DNA of 64,000 nt from Phycisphaerae bacterium (GTDB lineage Bacteria > Planctomycetota > Phycisphaerae > Phycisphaerales > Phycisphaeraceae), in NCBI GenBank assembly GCA_030432595.1, contig JAUIGU010000007.1:1-64000 (forward strand), written 5' to 3'. The first letter of the stretch is position 1. Each line of letters starts with the position of its first letter. The position numbers and the translations under genes are program-made. The notes under the pieces are model-generated. The model was given only the letters and a program-made list of their open reading frames with translations. It was not told where the DNA came from and did not search any database. Shown one piece after another: positions 44,172 to 53,438 of this stretch.

Positions 44172-45356
44172 ATGCATCGACTGGCTCTCACCGTGGCGGC
44201 GCTCGCGCTGTCGTTTGCGACTTCCGTGTCTGCGACCGACTGGCCGCACTGGCGCGGGCCCCAGGCCGACGGACGCGTCCCCGACGCGCAGATCGACCCC
44301 GCCGCGCTTCAGAAAGCCTGGACCGCCGACGTCGGCGTCGGCTACAGCGCGGCGTCCGTCAGTGACGGCCGGCTGTACGTCGCCGGCTGGCGCGACGGGC
44401 AGGATGTCGTGCAGTGCCTCGACGCCGCGACGGGCGACGAGGTCTGGAGCCACGGCTACACGATCGCCAAGTTCGACAACATGCATAAAGGCGGCTCGGG
44501 CGGCACGCCCGTCGTGGGCGACGGCACGGTGTTCTACATGTACCGCGACGGCTCGGTCGTCGGGCTCGACGCCGCCACCGGCGACCAACGCTGGCACGTC
44601 CAGTTTGCGAAGGAACTCGGCGTCGATGCGCCGCGGTGGATGTTCACCGGCTCGCCGATGCCGCACGGCGGTGCCGTTTACATCGACGTCGGCCACATCC
44701 TCAAGCTCGACGCCGCCACCGGCAAACCGATCTGGACCAGCGAGAACTACGGCGCCGCCTACTCGACGCCGGTGATCTTCGAAAGCCACGGCCGGACACT
44801 GGTCGCGGCGTTCCCGGTGTACGGCCTGGTGATCCTCGACGCCGAGTCGGGGGAGGAACTGACCAAGCAGAAGTGGGAGACGTCGTACGGCGTGCACGCG
44901 GCGACGCCGGTGATCGACGGCGACGACATCTTCATCGGCTCGGGCTACGGCACGGGCGGCGCACGCTTCCACCTCAGCGACCAGGGCCTCTCGCCCGTCT
45001 GGGAAACCAAGCGGATGCGGACGCAGATGTCGACCGCCGTCCTGATCAACGGTTTCCTGTACGGCTTCGACGACACGCAACTGCGGTGCCTTTCGTGGGG
45101 GTCGGGCGAGGACACGTGGTCGGCCCGCGGGCTGGGGCGGGGTTCGCTGATCGCGGTGGGCAACCACTTGGTGGTGATGAGCGAGGGCGGCGAACTGGTC
45201 GTCGCCGAGGCCGACTCCGAGGCGTTCAAAGAGTCGCGCCGCATCCAGTTGTTCGGCGACAAGGACAACTGGGTCGCCCCGGTGTACGCCGACGGCCGGC
45301 TCTATTGCCGGTCGCCCGGGGGCGAACTGGTGTGCCTGAGCGCCGGCGGTTCGTGA
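44172..45356 (+). CDS. Exported PQQ-type beta-propeller protein
   Basis: This 394-residue protein has a signal peptide (LTVAALALSFATSVSA) and a WD-like PQQ/BamB propeller with DWPHWRGP at the mature N-terminus and blades such as LDAATGDEVWSHGY, LDAATGDQRWHVQF and LDAATGKPIWTSENYG. No catalytic-quinoprotein residues (such as Cys-Cys or full MDH features) are seen. It is a close paralogue of the next gene (same opening, same blade order). In planctomycetes such proteins are abundant and unassigned; cofactor binding is not certain. Confidence 0.85.
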   Translation: MHRLALTVAALALSFATSVSATDWPHWRGPQADGRVPDAQIDPAALQKAWTADVGVGYSAASVSDGRLYVAGWRDGQDVVQCLDAATGDEVWSHGYTIAKFDNMHKGGSGGTPVVGDGTVFYMYRDGSVVGLDAATGDQRWHVQFAKELGVDAPRWMFTGSPMPHGGAVYIDVGHILKLDAATGKPIWTSENYGAAYSTPVIFESHGRTLVAAFPVYGLVILDAESGEELTKQKWETSYGVHAATPVIDGDDIFIGSGYGTGGARFHLSDQGLSPVWETKRMRTQMSTAVLINGFLYGFDDTQLRCLSWGSGEDTWSARGLGRGSLIAVGNHLVVMSEGGELVVAEADSEAFKESRRIQLFGDKDNWVAPVYADGRLYCRSPGGELVCLSAGGS

Positions 45357-45406
45357 TTCATATGGGTTTGTTTTTCATGTTTTGATCTTCATCGAGAGGG
45401 TTCATC

Positions 45407-46621
45407 ATGCGTCGATGCTTCTTGGCGTTGCCGGCTGCGCTCGTTGTCTTCGCCGCCACCACTTCGGCCTTGGCCACGGACTGGCCGCACTGGCGCGGCC
45501 CCGCGCTCGACGGCGTGACGCCCGATGATCCGTGGGCCCAGGCTGGTGGAGTCGCCGAACCGACCGAGCTTTGGACGTCGGATGTCGGCATCGGTTACAG
45601 CAGCGTGGTCGTGCAGGACGGCCGGCTCTACACCGCCGGGTGGGTGGACGGCCGGGACTACGTTCGTTGCCTCGACGTCGCGACCGGGGACGAGTTGTGG
45701 CAGTTCGGCCACGAGATTCAGAAATACGACCAGCAGCACCAGGGCGGGTCCGGCGGGACCCCGGCGGTGGTGGACGGCAAGGTGGTCCACGTCTTCCGCG
45801 ACGGCCGGATGGTGTGCGTCGACACGGACGGCGGCGGCCTGCTCTGGGAGCGCGACCTTCCCGGCGAGCTCGGCGTGCAACTGCCGCACTTCGGCTTTGC
45901 CGGTTCGCCGGTGCCTGATGGCGAGTCGGTGTACCTCGACTTCGGCAAGCTCATCAAGCTCGACGTGAACGACGGGCGGACGATCTGGGCGTCGGAAGAA
46001 GACTACGGCGTGTCGTATTCCAGCCCGGTGCCGTTCACCGCCGCAGGGCGCGAGTTGGTGGCCGGCTTCCCGGCGTACGGGCCCGTGGTGGTGGACGCGG
46101 CCTCGGGTGACGAGGTCGGCAAATACCGCTGGGAGACGGAGTGGAACATGCACGCGACGACGCCGATCATCATCGGTGAGCGCGTCTTCATTTCGGCCGG
46201 GTCCAAGTCGGGCGGCGGGCTGTTCGACGTCACCGCCGACGGCATCGCGCCGGCCTGGGAGACCGGCGACATGAACAACGGCATGCCGACCAGCGTGCCC
46301 CACGACGGGTTCCTCTACGGCTTCGACGAGGCCCAACTGCGCTGCATCTCGCTGGAGGACGGAACGCGGCGTTGGTCGCAGCGCGGCCTGGGGCAGGGCA
46401 CGCTGCTCGTCGCGGGCGACCACCTGGTGATCCTCAGCGAAGAGGGCGAGCTCGTGGTCGCCCGGGCGACGTCGGAAGCGTTCGAGGAGGTGTTCCGCCG
46501 GGACCTCTTCGAGGGCAGCGACCACTGGGTCGTGCCGGTGGTGGTCGGCGACACGGTGTTCTGCCGCTCGCCCGCGGGCCCGCTGCTGGCCCTGAAATTC
46601 TCGCCGGCCGCGCCGCAATAA
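45407..46621 (+). CDS. Exported PQQ-type beta-propeller protein (tandem paralogue)
   Basis: This 404-residue protein has a signal peptide (LPAALVVFAATTSALA) and then DWPHWRGPALDGVTPDD, matching its neighbour's opening. Blades include LDVATGDELWQFGHE, VDTDGGGLLWERDL and LDVNDGRTIWASEEDYG. It differs mostly at the third and sixth blades. A spacer of 50 bases separates the two genes. Function as for its neighbour is unknown; a structural or binding role is more likely than catalysis. Confidence 0.85.
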   Translation: MRRCFLALPAALVVFAATTSALATDWPHWRGPALDGVTPDDPWAQAGGVAEPTELWTSDVGIGYSSVVVQDGRLYTAGWVDGRDYVRCLDVATGDELWQFGHEIQKYDQQHQGGSGGTPAVVDGKVVHVFRDGRMVCVDTDGGGLLWERDLPGELGVQLPHFGFAGSPVPDGESVYLDFGKLIKLDVNDGRTIWASEEDYGVSYSSPVPFTAAGRELVAGFPAYGPVVVDAASGDEVGKYRWETEWNMHATTPIIIGERVFISAGSKSGGGLFDVTADGIAPAWETGDMNNGMPTSVPHDGFLYGFDEAQLRCISLEDGTRRWSQRGLGQGTLLVAGDHLVILSEEGELVVARATSEAFEEVFRRDLFEGSDHWVVPVVVGDTVFCRSPAGPLLALKFSPAAPQ

Positions 46622-46747
46622 CCGGGCGGTTTACTCGTTACACCAATGTTTTGCGTGACCCGCGCCCGGCGACCTTTCGGCCCTGCTTTCACGTCAACGC
46701 GTTTCCGTTGTCCGTCCCAACGTCCATCCTGATCAGGAGTTAGCCCG

Positions 46748-48148
46748 ATGCATGCCTCCTCGCGACCGGCCCCGGTACTGACGCTCTGGACCGCCCTGCT
46801 GGCGGTGTTCCCCTTGACCGTCGCCGCCAGTGGCACGGCCGGCTGGCGCACGAACGGCACCGGCGCATACCCCGACGCCACGCCGCCGACGACCTGGTCC
46901 GCCGATCAGAACGTGGCTTGGAGCCAAGACCTGGGCGACTGGAGCAACAGCACGCCGGTCGTGTCCGGCGGCCGGGTCTTTGTGGGGGCCGAGCCGACCA
47001 AGCTCGTGTGCGTCGACCTCGCCTCGGGCGAAGTGCTCTGGGAGCGCGACAACAGCCTGGTCGATCTCCTCGACGATGCCGAGGCCGAGAAGGTGCACGC
47101 GGCGATGCAGGCGGCCAAGCCGAAGCTCGACGAGTTGCGTGAAGCCGAGTCGCGCCTGAGCCGGTTGCGCCGGGTGCTGCGGCGCGACCGCAACAACGCC
47201 GAAGCGCTGGCCGAGCAGGCCCAGTTGCAGGCACGCGTCGAAACGCTCAACGCCGAGTTGGCGGAGTTCTCGAAGTACGAACCTCCGCAGACTCACAACG
47301 ACAACGGCTACTCGTCCCCGACGCCCGTGACCGACGGACAGCGTGTGTTCGTGTTGTTCGGCAATGGTGTGGCCGCCGCCTACGACATGGAAGGCAACCG
47401 GGCGTGGATCAAACAGGTCGGGGAAGCAGGCCTGCGGTGGGGCATGAGTTCTTCGCCGGTTCTCATCGACGGCGTTCTGGTCCTTCAACTCGGGGAACTC
47501 GTCGGCCTGGACCCGACGACGGGTGAAGAACTTTGGCGCACTTCCTCGGCGGAGTCGTACGGTTCGCCCATCGGGTTCGAGATCGACGGCGTCCCGGTCG
47601 TGGCGAGTTCCGGCGGCATCGTGGTGTCTCCCAAGACCGGCGACGTGCTCGCGGACTTGAACGACACCCTCGAATACTGCGCCCCGGTCTGGAAAGACGG
47701 CGTGCTCTACTTCATCGAGGGCGACGCCAAGGCGTACAAGCTGACGACCAGCGACGGCCGGATCGAGGCCGAACGGCTGTGGTCGTCGGAGCTTTCGGGC
47801 GACCGGTACTACGCCTCGCCGATCATCCACGACGGGTTGATCTACGCGGTGACGCGCGGCGAGGAGATGTGGGTCCTCGACGCCGATTCGGGCGACGTGA
47901 TCTATTCGAAAGACCTCGAGCTCAACGGCCCCAAACCCAACAGCGCCTACACGTCGGTCACCCTCGCCGGCGACCAGCTCTACATCGGGTGCATGGGCGG
48001 GACCACAGTGGTGGTCGCGACGGGCCGCGAGTTCCGCGAGTTGGCCCGCAACGACCTGGACCGCTACCGCAGCTCGCCGGTGTTCGTGGGCGACAAGATG
48101 CTCATCCGCGGGCTGGAGAAGCTGTGGTGTATTCAGGCGGATTCGTGA
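46748..48148 (+). CDS. Exported PQQ-type beta-propeller with coiled-coil insert
   Basis: This 466-residue protein has a signal peptide and PQQ blades (LVCVDLASGEVLWERDN, LVGLDPTTGEELWRTSS, WVLDADSGDVIYSKDLE). Between blade one and two lies a helical insert of about 75 residues, rich in Ala, Glu, Leu and Arg (residues 110-180), probably a coiled coil; this is not in the two upstream paralogues. It ends at a bidirectional terminator, so it closes this transcription unit. Confidence 0.85.
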   Translation: MHASSRPAPVLTLWTALLAVFPLTVAASGTAGWRTNGTGAYPDATPPTTWSADQNVAWSQDLGDWSNSTPVVSGGRVFVGAEPTKLVCVDLASGEVLWERDNSLVDLLDDAEAEKVHAAMQAAKPKLDELREAESRLSRLRRVLRRDRNNAEALAEQAQLQARVETLNAELAEFSKYEPPQTHNDNGYSSPTPVTDGQRVFVLFGNGVAAAYDMEGNRAWIKQVGEAGLRWGMSSSPVLIDGVLVLQLGELVGLDPTTGEELWRTSSAESYGSPIGFEIDGVPVVASSGGIVVSPKTGDVLADLNDTLEYCAPVWKDGVLYFIEGDAKAYKLTTSDGRIEAERLWSSELSGDRYYASPIIHDGLIYAVTRGEEMWVLDADSGDVIYSKDLELNGPKPNSAYTSVTLAGDQLYIGCMGGTTVVVATGREFRELARNDLDRYRSSPVFVGDKMLIRGLEKLWCIQADS

Positions 48149-48171
48149 ATCCTGGCCCGTCCAACACGAAA

Positions 48172-48201
48172 AAAGCCGCGGCGTCTTGGCGCCGCGGCTT
48201 T
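48172..48201. terminator. Bidirectional rho-independent terminator
   Basis: AAAGCCGCGGCG and CGCCGCGGCTTT form a perfect 12-base stem around TCTTGG. A-runs precede it and T-rich bases follow, so it can end both the PQQ gene (plus) and the pseudopilin gene (minus) that converge here. Confidence 0.9.
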
Positions 48202-48225
48202 CGCTTTTTCAACGGGTACGCGGCT

Positions 48226-49032
48226 TCAGTCGCCGGCGTCGGCCGTCTCGAATACCGTGCGGATCAGGAACAGCGTCGAGGGGTCCAGCGCCGAGGCCGG
48301 CTCGACGGTGTAGCGGTCGTCGGTGTTGCGGAAGGTCGAGGCGTGGCCGTCGTCGAACATGACGTTCGAGGATTTGGACTCGTGGTTGGTCTGCCCGAAG
48401 TTGCCGTCCATCGGCTCGAAGATCTGGTCCATGACCAGCGCGGTGATGCGGTCGCCGTTGGAGTTGGTGTCGAGGTTGTCGAGGTTGGTGCTCATGACGC
48501 CGACGGCGCCGTCGTTGTTGCCGTGCCGGTAGTAGTAGCTCGTGGTCGAGGACGGCTCGGTGTTTTCGTCGCGGAACGACTCGAGCTGGAACGGGATGTC
48601 CTGCTCGTTGGCGTCGGGGCAGAACATGATCTCGGGGGTGTCGCCGAGGTAATCGTCGATGACCAGGCCCAGGGCGTAGGGCATCTGGTCGCCGTTGGCG
48701 CTGTTGCGGACGGAGATGAAGCTGGTGATCTGCCCGTCGAGGAAGACGCGGGTCGGGTTGTCGGCGCCGGTCGGCTTGGTCGGGTCGGGCGAGAACGCGA
48801 CGGTGTAAGGGATGTGGCGGTCGAAGTCGCCGGCGTAGGCGGTCATGGCGATGCCCATCTGCCGGAGGTTGCTCAGGCACGCGGCCTGGCGGGCGGCGTC
48901 GCGCGCGGCACCCAGTGCCGGCAGCAGGATGCCGATAAGCAGCGCGATGATCGAGATGACCACGAGCAGTTCGATGAGCGTGAACGCGCGGGCCGGGCGT
49001 GCGAAAAGTCGGGACGGGGTGGCGTGATTCAA
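48226..49032 (-). CDS. Pseudopilin-like protein
   Basis: This protein has 268 residues from a TTG at 49032 ([10 protein letters not shown]), chosen because AGGAG lies eight bases upstream and the leader is short, as in its relatives. The prepilin site is [11 protein letters not shown] and the helix is [17 protein letters not shown]. The C-terminus has [12 protein letters not shown], the H-X9-DG-like end. The open frame continues a further 98 codons upstream without support. Convergent with the PQQ gene, it is probably independent of both PQQ groups. Confidence 0.85.
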   Translation of the reverse strand: MNHATPSRLFARPARAFTLIELLVVISIIALLIGILLPALGAARDAARQAACLSNLRQMGIAMTAYAGDFDRHIPYTVAFSPDPTKPTGADNPTRVFLDGQITSFISVRNSANGDQMPYALGLVIDDYLGDTPEIMFCPDANEQDIPFQLESFRDENTEPSSTTSYYYRHGNNDGAVGVMSTNLDNLDTNSNGDRITALVMDQIFEPMDGNFGQTNHESKSSNVMFDDGHASTFRNTDDRYTVEPASALDPSTLFLIRTVFETADAGD

Positions 49033-49109
49033 GGCGGTGCTCCTAAGACTGAAAGTAAAATCAGGGACAACGTCGGACTCGAACCACGGCGGACGGATCA
49101 CCGCGGGAC

Positions 49110-49131
49110 TATACTTGTGAGACCGAGTATA
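49110..49131. promoter_or_regulatory. Inverted TATACT/AGTATA pair in a divergent gap
   Basis: TATACT at 49110-49115 and AGTATA at 49126-49131 are inverted with ten bases between, in the 155-base gap between the pseudopilin (minus) and the PQQ gene (plus). They may be two facing -10 boxes or a single operator. No clear -35 is seen. Confidence 0.35.
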
Positions 49132-49187
49132 TCCCCGCCGGGCCGGAACGCACGACCTTTTCTCCAAACCCATTCTGGACACGGACG

Positions 49188-51533
49188 ATGAGAAGCCTCT
49201 CCCCCCTCGCGGCCGCCCTGGGCATCTTCCTGACCGCCGGCGTGGCGACACATGCCGCCGACTCCGCCGCACCCGACGGCTGGCTCGAATGGCGCGGGCC
49301 GTCACAGGACGGCCATGCCGACGCAACGAACCTCCCCGACCAGTGGAGCGAGGGCGGCCCGAACGATTTGTGGACCCTCGACCTGGCCGGAGCCGGCACG
49401 CCCGTGTTCGCGCGGTACGCCGACGGCACCGAGCAGATGGTCGTGTGGGGCTTCCGCGGCACCGGGCCGGACCTCGTTGAAGTCATCGCCGGCGTCGATC
49501 CCGCGACTGGCGACGTGCGTTGGGAGTGTGAATACGCGGACTTCATCTCCGACATCATCTACAACCGCTACTCCATCGGCGCGCCGTCGATCGACCCCGA
49601 GACCGGCTGGGCGTTCGTCATGACCAGCCCTGGGCTGCTCGTCGCCATCGACCGCGACGGCGAAGAAAAGTGGCAGGTCTCGATGATGGAGACCTACGGC
49701 CGGCTCACCTTCCCCAACGGCCGCACCGGCAGCCCGACCATCGATGGCGACTGGGTCGTCGTCAACGCCATCACCAGCAACTGGGGCAGCGAGGGCCCGG
49801 CCCGCAACCGCTTCTACGCGTTCGACAAAAAGACCGGAAACCTCGCGTGGTCCAGCGACCCCGCGGTCGGCCCGCCGCTGCTCAAGGACAGCTCGTTCTC
49901 GACGCCGACTTACGAAACCCGCAACGGCCGGCGGCTGTTCTACGCCGGCACGGGCGATGGTTTTGTGGTCGCCGCCGACGCGCGGACCGGTGCGCCGGTG
50001 TGGCGGTACCAGATGGCGCTGGGCGGCGTGAACGCCTCGCCCGTGATCTACCTCGGCGACCCGGACACGCCCGACGACGACCTGCTGATTCAGGTCCACG
50101 GCAAGGAGAACGTCAACGACTCGGGCCGCGGCTTCATGGCCGCGATCAAGCTCCAGGCCGTGACCGACGCGGCGCTGTCCTCCGACGAGCCGCTGGTGCT
50201 CGACGACTCGCACATCGTCTGGCGGAACAACGATGTCAGCATGTTCACCAGTTCGCCCACGCTGGTGGACGGCCGCGTGTACCAGTGCACGCTCGAAGGC
50301 AACCTCGTCTGCATCGACGCCGCGTCCGGTGAGACGGTCTGGAGCGAGAAGCTCGCGACCTCCCAGTTGCACGCATCGCCGCTGTTTGCCGACGGAAAGC
50401 TGTACGTGCCGATGTGGAACGACGGATTGTTCATCGTTGAGCCTTCGGACGGCGGCGCGAACGTGCTGGCGCATATTCCGCTGGCGGGCAAGAGCATCGG
50501 GTCGCCGTCCGTGTACCGCGGCGTGGTCTACGTGCACACGACCGAAAAGCTCTACGCGATCGGGCAGCCGCAGGGCGACGCGTCGGTGTCGGCGTGGCCC
50601 GACGACGGCGAAGCGTCCGGCAACGAAACGGGGCAGGCCGTGGCGCTGCGGGCGTTGCCGGCGGAGGTGTTACTGCGTCCCGGACAGTCGCAGGGTTTCG
50701 ACGTGGTTGAGATCGACGGCATGGGTCGGGGTTTGAACGGAGTCACCGGCGCAACCTGGGAAAAATTCATCCCCCCCGCCGCGCGGGTGCGGGCCGAGAT
50801 GAACGCGTCGTTCGCCGACGGAAAACTCACCGCCGACGACGCGCTCGAGCCGTCCGCCGGCGCGTTCAAGGGCACGGCGAACGGGCTGTCGGACGTGATC
50901 CGCGGGCGCGTGCTTCCCTCGCCGCCTTACGCGGAGGATTTCGAGGGCTTCGCGCTTGATGAAGCAGACCGCGCCGGCGAAGCGTTCGCGTACCCACCGC
51001 TGCCGTGGATCGGGGCCCGGCTGAAGTGGGAGGTCCGCCCCGACCCGACGAACCCGGACAACCAGGTTTTGTCCAAGACGTTGGACCGTGTGCTGTTCCA
51101 GCGGTCGACCGTGTTCCTCGGGCACGCCGACGACGCGGGCTACACCGTGCAGGCCGACGTGATGAGCGACGGCAACCGCCGCAACAAGTCGGCTGGCGGC
51201 GTGGTGGTGCAGCGATACAACGTCGTGCTTCTGGGGAATGCGCAGCAGCTCGAGGTCAGCTCGAACCACGAGCGCGTGAAGGTCGCGGTGCCGTTCAAGT
51301 GGGACGTGAAGCGCTGGTACACGGTCAAGGCGACCGTGGACGTCCACGACGACGGCAGCGGTGTCGTCAAGGCCAAGGCCTGGCCCGCCGACGATGCTGA
51401 ACCCGCCGACTGGACGATCGAAGTCCCCGTGTCTCTGGCCCACACCAACGGCAGCCCCGGGCTGTTCGGCTTCTCGCCGCAGGCCCGCCTGCCGGTCTAC
51501 CTCGACAACGTGAAGGTGTACCCCAATGAGTAG
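49188..51533 (+). CDS. Large exported PQQ-type propeller with lectin-like C-terminal domain
   Basis: This 781-residue protein has a signal peptide ([18 protein letters not shown]) followed by [13 protein letters not shown] and PQQ blades over residues 30-460 ([54 protein letters not shown]). Residues 575-781 form a beta-sandwich ([56 protein letters not shown]), as in laminarinase/LamG folds. This architecture suggests glycan binding. Its last eight bases overlap the next PQQ gene, so it probably heads the 14-kb plus-strand run. Confidence 0.85.
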   Translation: MRSLSPLAAALGIFLTAGVATHAADSAAPDGWLEWRGPSQDGHADATNLPDQWSEGGPNDLWTLDLAGAGTPVFARYADGTEQMVVWGFRGTGPDLVEVIAGVDPATGDVRWECEYADFISDIIYNRYSIGAPSIDPETGWAFVMTSPGLLVAIDRDGEEKWQVSMMETYGRLTFPNGRTGSPTIDGDWVVVNAITSNWGSEGPARNRFYAFDKKTGNLAWSSDPAVGPPLLKDSSFSTPTYETRNGRRLFYAGTGDGFVVAADARTGAPVWRYQMALGGVNASPVIYLGDPDTPDDDLLIQVHGKENVNDSGRGFMAAIKLQAVTDAALSSDEPLVLDDSHIVWRNNDVSMFTSSPTLVDGRVYQCTLEGNLVCIDAASGETVWSEKLATSQLHASPLFADGKLYVPMWNDGLFIVEPSDGGANVLAHIPLAGKSIGSPSVYRGVVYVHTTEKLYAIGQPQGDASVSAWPDDGEASGNETGQAVALRALPAEVLLRPGQSQGFDVVEIDGMGRGLNGVTGATWEKFIPPAARVRAEMNASFADGKLTADDALEPSAGAFKGTANGLSDVIRGRVLPSPPYAEDFEGFALDEADRAGEAFAYPPLPWIGARLKWEVRPDPTNPDNQVLSKTLDRVLFQRSTVFLGHADDAGYTVQADVMSDGNRRNKSAGGVVVQRYNVVLLGNAQQLEVSSNHERVKVAVPFKWDVKRWYTVKATVDVHDDGSGVVKAKAWPADDAEPADWTIEVPVSLAHTNGSPGLFGFSPQARLPVYLDNVKVYPNE

Positions 51534-53121
51534 TTTCTCCCTCCATCGTGTGTTCCGACGCTTCGCGTTGCCGACGACCGCCGCGCTGGGTGTTGTGTCA
51601 TCGCTCGGTTCGTTCGCCCTCGCCGACGACTGGCCGATGTGGGGCAACACGCCGCACCGCAACATGGCCGCGCCGAACGCGACCGGGGTTCCGGTGGACT
51701 TCGATCCCGGGCGCGTGATCGGGCGCTCCGACGAGATCGACACGTCCACCACCAAGGGCATCAAGTGGATCGCCAAGCTCGGCAGCCAGTCGTACAGCAA
51801 CCCGACCATCGCCGGCGGGCGCATCTACGCCGGCACGAACAACGAGTCCCCGCGCGACCCGAAATACAAGGGCGACCGCTCGGTGCTCTACTGCTTCGAC
51901 GAAGCCACGGGCGAGCTGCTCTGGGAGTACAACGGCCCGAAGCTGGGCGCGGGCAAGGTCAGTGACTGGGAATACCTCGGCCTGTGCTCGACCGCCGCGG
52001 TGGACGGCGACCGCGTCTACATCGTCACGAACCTCTGCGAGGTCGTCTGCCTCGACGTCAACGGCATGGCCGACGGCAACCAGGGCGTGCAGGACGAGGG
52101 CACGCACCTGGCCGGCGGCGGCAACCCGCCGATCGAGATGGGCGACAAGGACGCCGACATCCTTTGGCGCTACGACATGCGCGAGGAGTTGGGCGTGTTC
52201 CCGCACAACGTTACCAGCACCTCGCCGCTGGTCATCGGCGACACCGTGTACGTCGCCACCAGCAACGGCGTCGATTGGTCGCACATCAACATCCCCAACC
52301 CGCTGTGCCCCGCGCTGATCGGCCTGGACAAGAACACCGGCGAGCTCATCGGCGAAGAAGGCGTCGGCGTCAGCCAGCGCGTCATGCACTGCAACTGGTC
52401 CAGCCCGTCGTTCGCGGACCCGGTGACGGATGAGTTCCCCGAGGGCCGGCCGATGATCGTCTTCGGCGCCGGCGACGGGTTCACCTACGGCTTCGACCCG
52501 GTTGCCCAGCCGGACGAGGACGACTTTTTGATCTTCCCCGAGCTGTGGCGGATCGACTGCAACCCGCCCGGCTACCGGTTCGACGAGAGCGGCGAGCCGA
52601 TCAAGTACGCGACGCCGCCCGGCCCCAGCGAGCTCATCTCCACGCCGATCTTCTACGAAGGCAAGGTCTACGCCGCGATCGGCCAGGACCCCGAGCACGG
52701 CGAAGGCGTCGGCGCACTGACCTGCATCGACCCCACCCTCGAAGGCGACATCACCGACACCGGCGGCATCGTCTGGCGTTACACCGACATCGACCGCACA
52801 ATCTCGACCCCGTCGGCCGCGGACGGGCTGATCTATGCCGCCGACTACTCCGGCAAGGTCCACTGCCTGGACGCAACAACCGGCGAGGTGCAGTGGGTCC
52901 ACGACACGCACGGGCACATCTGGGGCTCGACACTCGTCGCCGACGGCAAGGTCTACATCGGCAACGAGGACGGGTACCTCACCGTGCTCAAGGCCGGCCG
53001 CGAGTTTGAGCTGCTCAACGAGATCGAGTTCAGCTCGCCGATCTACGGCTCGCCGGTCGTGGCCAACGGCGTGATGTACGTGATGTCGCAGACGCACCTG
53101 TTTGCGTTCGACACGGAGTGA
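51526..53121 (+). CDS. Exported PQQ-type beta-propeller protein
   Basis: This 531-residue protein has a signal peptide ending FALADD and opens with DWPMWGNTPHRN, close to the GGTPxRN motif of planctomycete PQQ proteins. Blades include CFDEATGELLWEYNG, LDKNTGELIGEEGVG and LDATTGEVQWVHDTHGH; several Cys (for example LCSTAA and MHCNWSS) may pair. It starts eight bases before the stop of the previous gene, a strong sign of coupling, and 41 bases before the DUF3311 gene. Confidence 0.85.
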   Translation: MSSFSLHRVFRRFALPTTAALGVVSSLGSFALADDWPMWGNTPHRNMAAPNATGVPVDFDPGRVIGRSDEIDTSTTKGIKWIAKLGSQSYSNPTIAGGRIYAGTNNESPRDPKYKGDRSVLYCFDEATGELLWEYNGPKLGAGKVSDWEYLGLCSTAAVDGDRVYIVTNLCEVVCLDVNGMADGNQGVQDEGTHLAGGGNPPIEMGDKDADILWRYDMREELGVFPHNVTSTSPLVIGDTVYVATSNGVDWSHINIPNPLCPALIGLDKNTGELIGEEGVGVSQRVMHCNWSSPSFADPVTDEFPEGRPMIVFGAGDGFTYGFDPVAQPDEDDFLIFPELWRIDCNPPGYRFDESGEPIKYATPPGPSELISTPIFYEGKVYAAIGQDPEHGEGVGALTCIDPTLEGDITDTGGIVWRYTDIDRTISTPSAADGLIYAADYSGKVHCLDATTGEVQWVHDTHGHIWGSTLVADGKVYIGNEDGYLTVLKAGREFELLNEIEFSSPIYGSPVVANGVMYVMSQTHLFAFDTE

Positions 53122-53162
53122 GGCCCGGCCCGTTCTGATTTCTTCCCCTCGGTTGGATCGTC

Positions 53163-53438
53163 ATGCAGAAGGTTGTCTGGATTCTCGCGTTGTTGCTCCT
53201 GGTGCTGCACCAGGACTTTTGGGCATGGAGCGACCGCACGCTGGTGCTGGGGTTCCTGCCGATCGGGCTGGCGTACCACCTTGTGTTCTCGTTGGCGGCC
53301 GCGGGGCTGTGGCTGGCGGCGGTGAAGCTTGCGTGGCCCAGCGAGATCGAAGCGTGGGCCGACGCCGTCGATGAACCTGACGGAGCAACGGGGGCCAATG
53401 ATGCCGGCTCGAGTCCTTCCGGGGGGGCGACGCGATGA
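53163..53438 (+). CDS. DUF3311-type small membrane protein
   Basis: This 91-residue protein has two membrane helices (VVWILALLLLVLHQDFWAW; LGFLPIGLAYHLVFSLAAAGLWLAA). The pattern HQDFWAW and LPIGLAYH fits DUF3311. DUF3311 genes normally sit before sodium:solute symporters, as here, and are thought to be accessory subunits. Its stop overlaps the ATG of the symporter (ATGA). The C-terminal 30 residues are polar. Confidence 0.85.
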   Translation: MQKVVWILALLLLVLHQDFWAWSDRTLVLGFLPIGLAYHLVFSLAAAGLWLAAVKLAWPSEIEAWADAVDEPDGATGANDAGSSPSGGATR

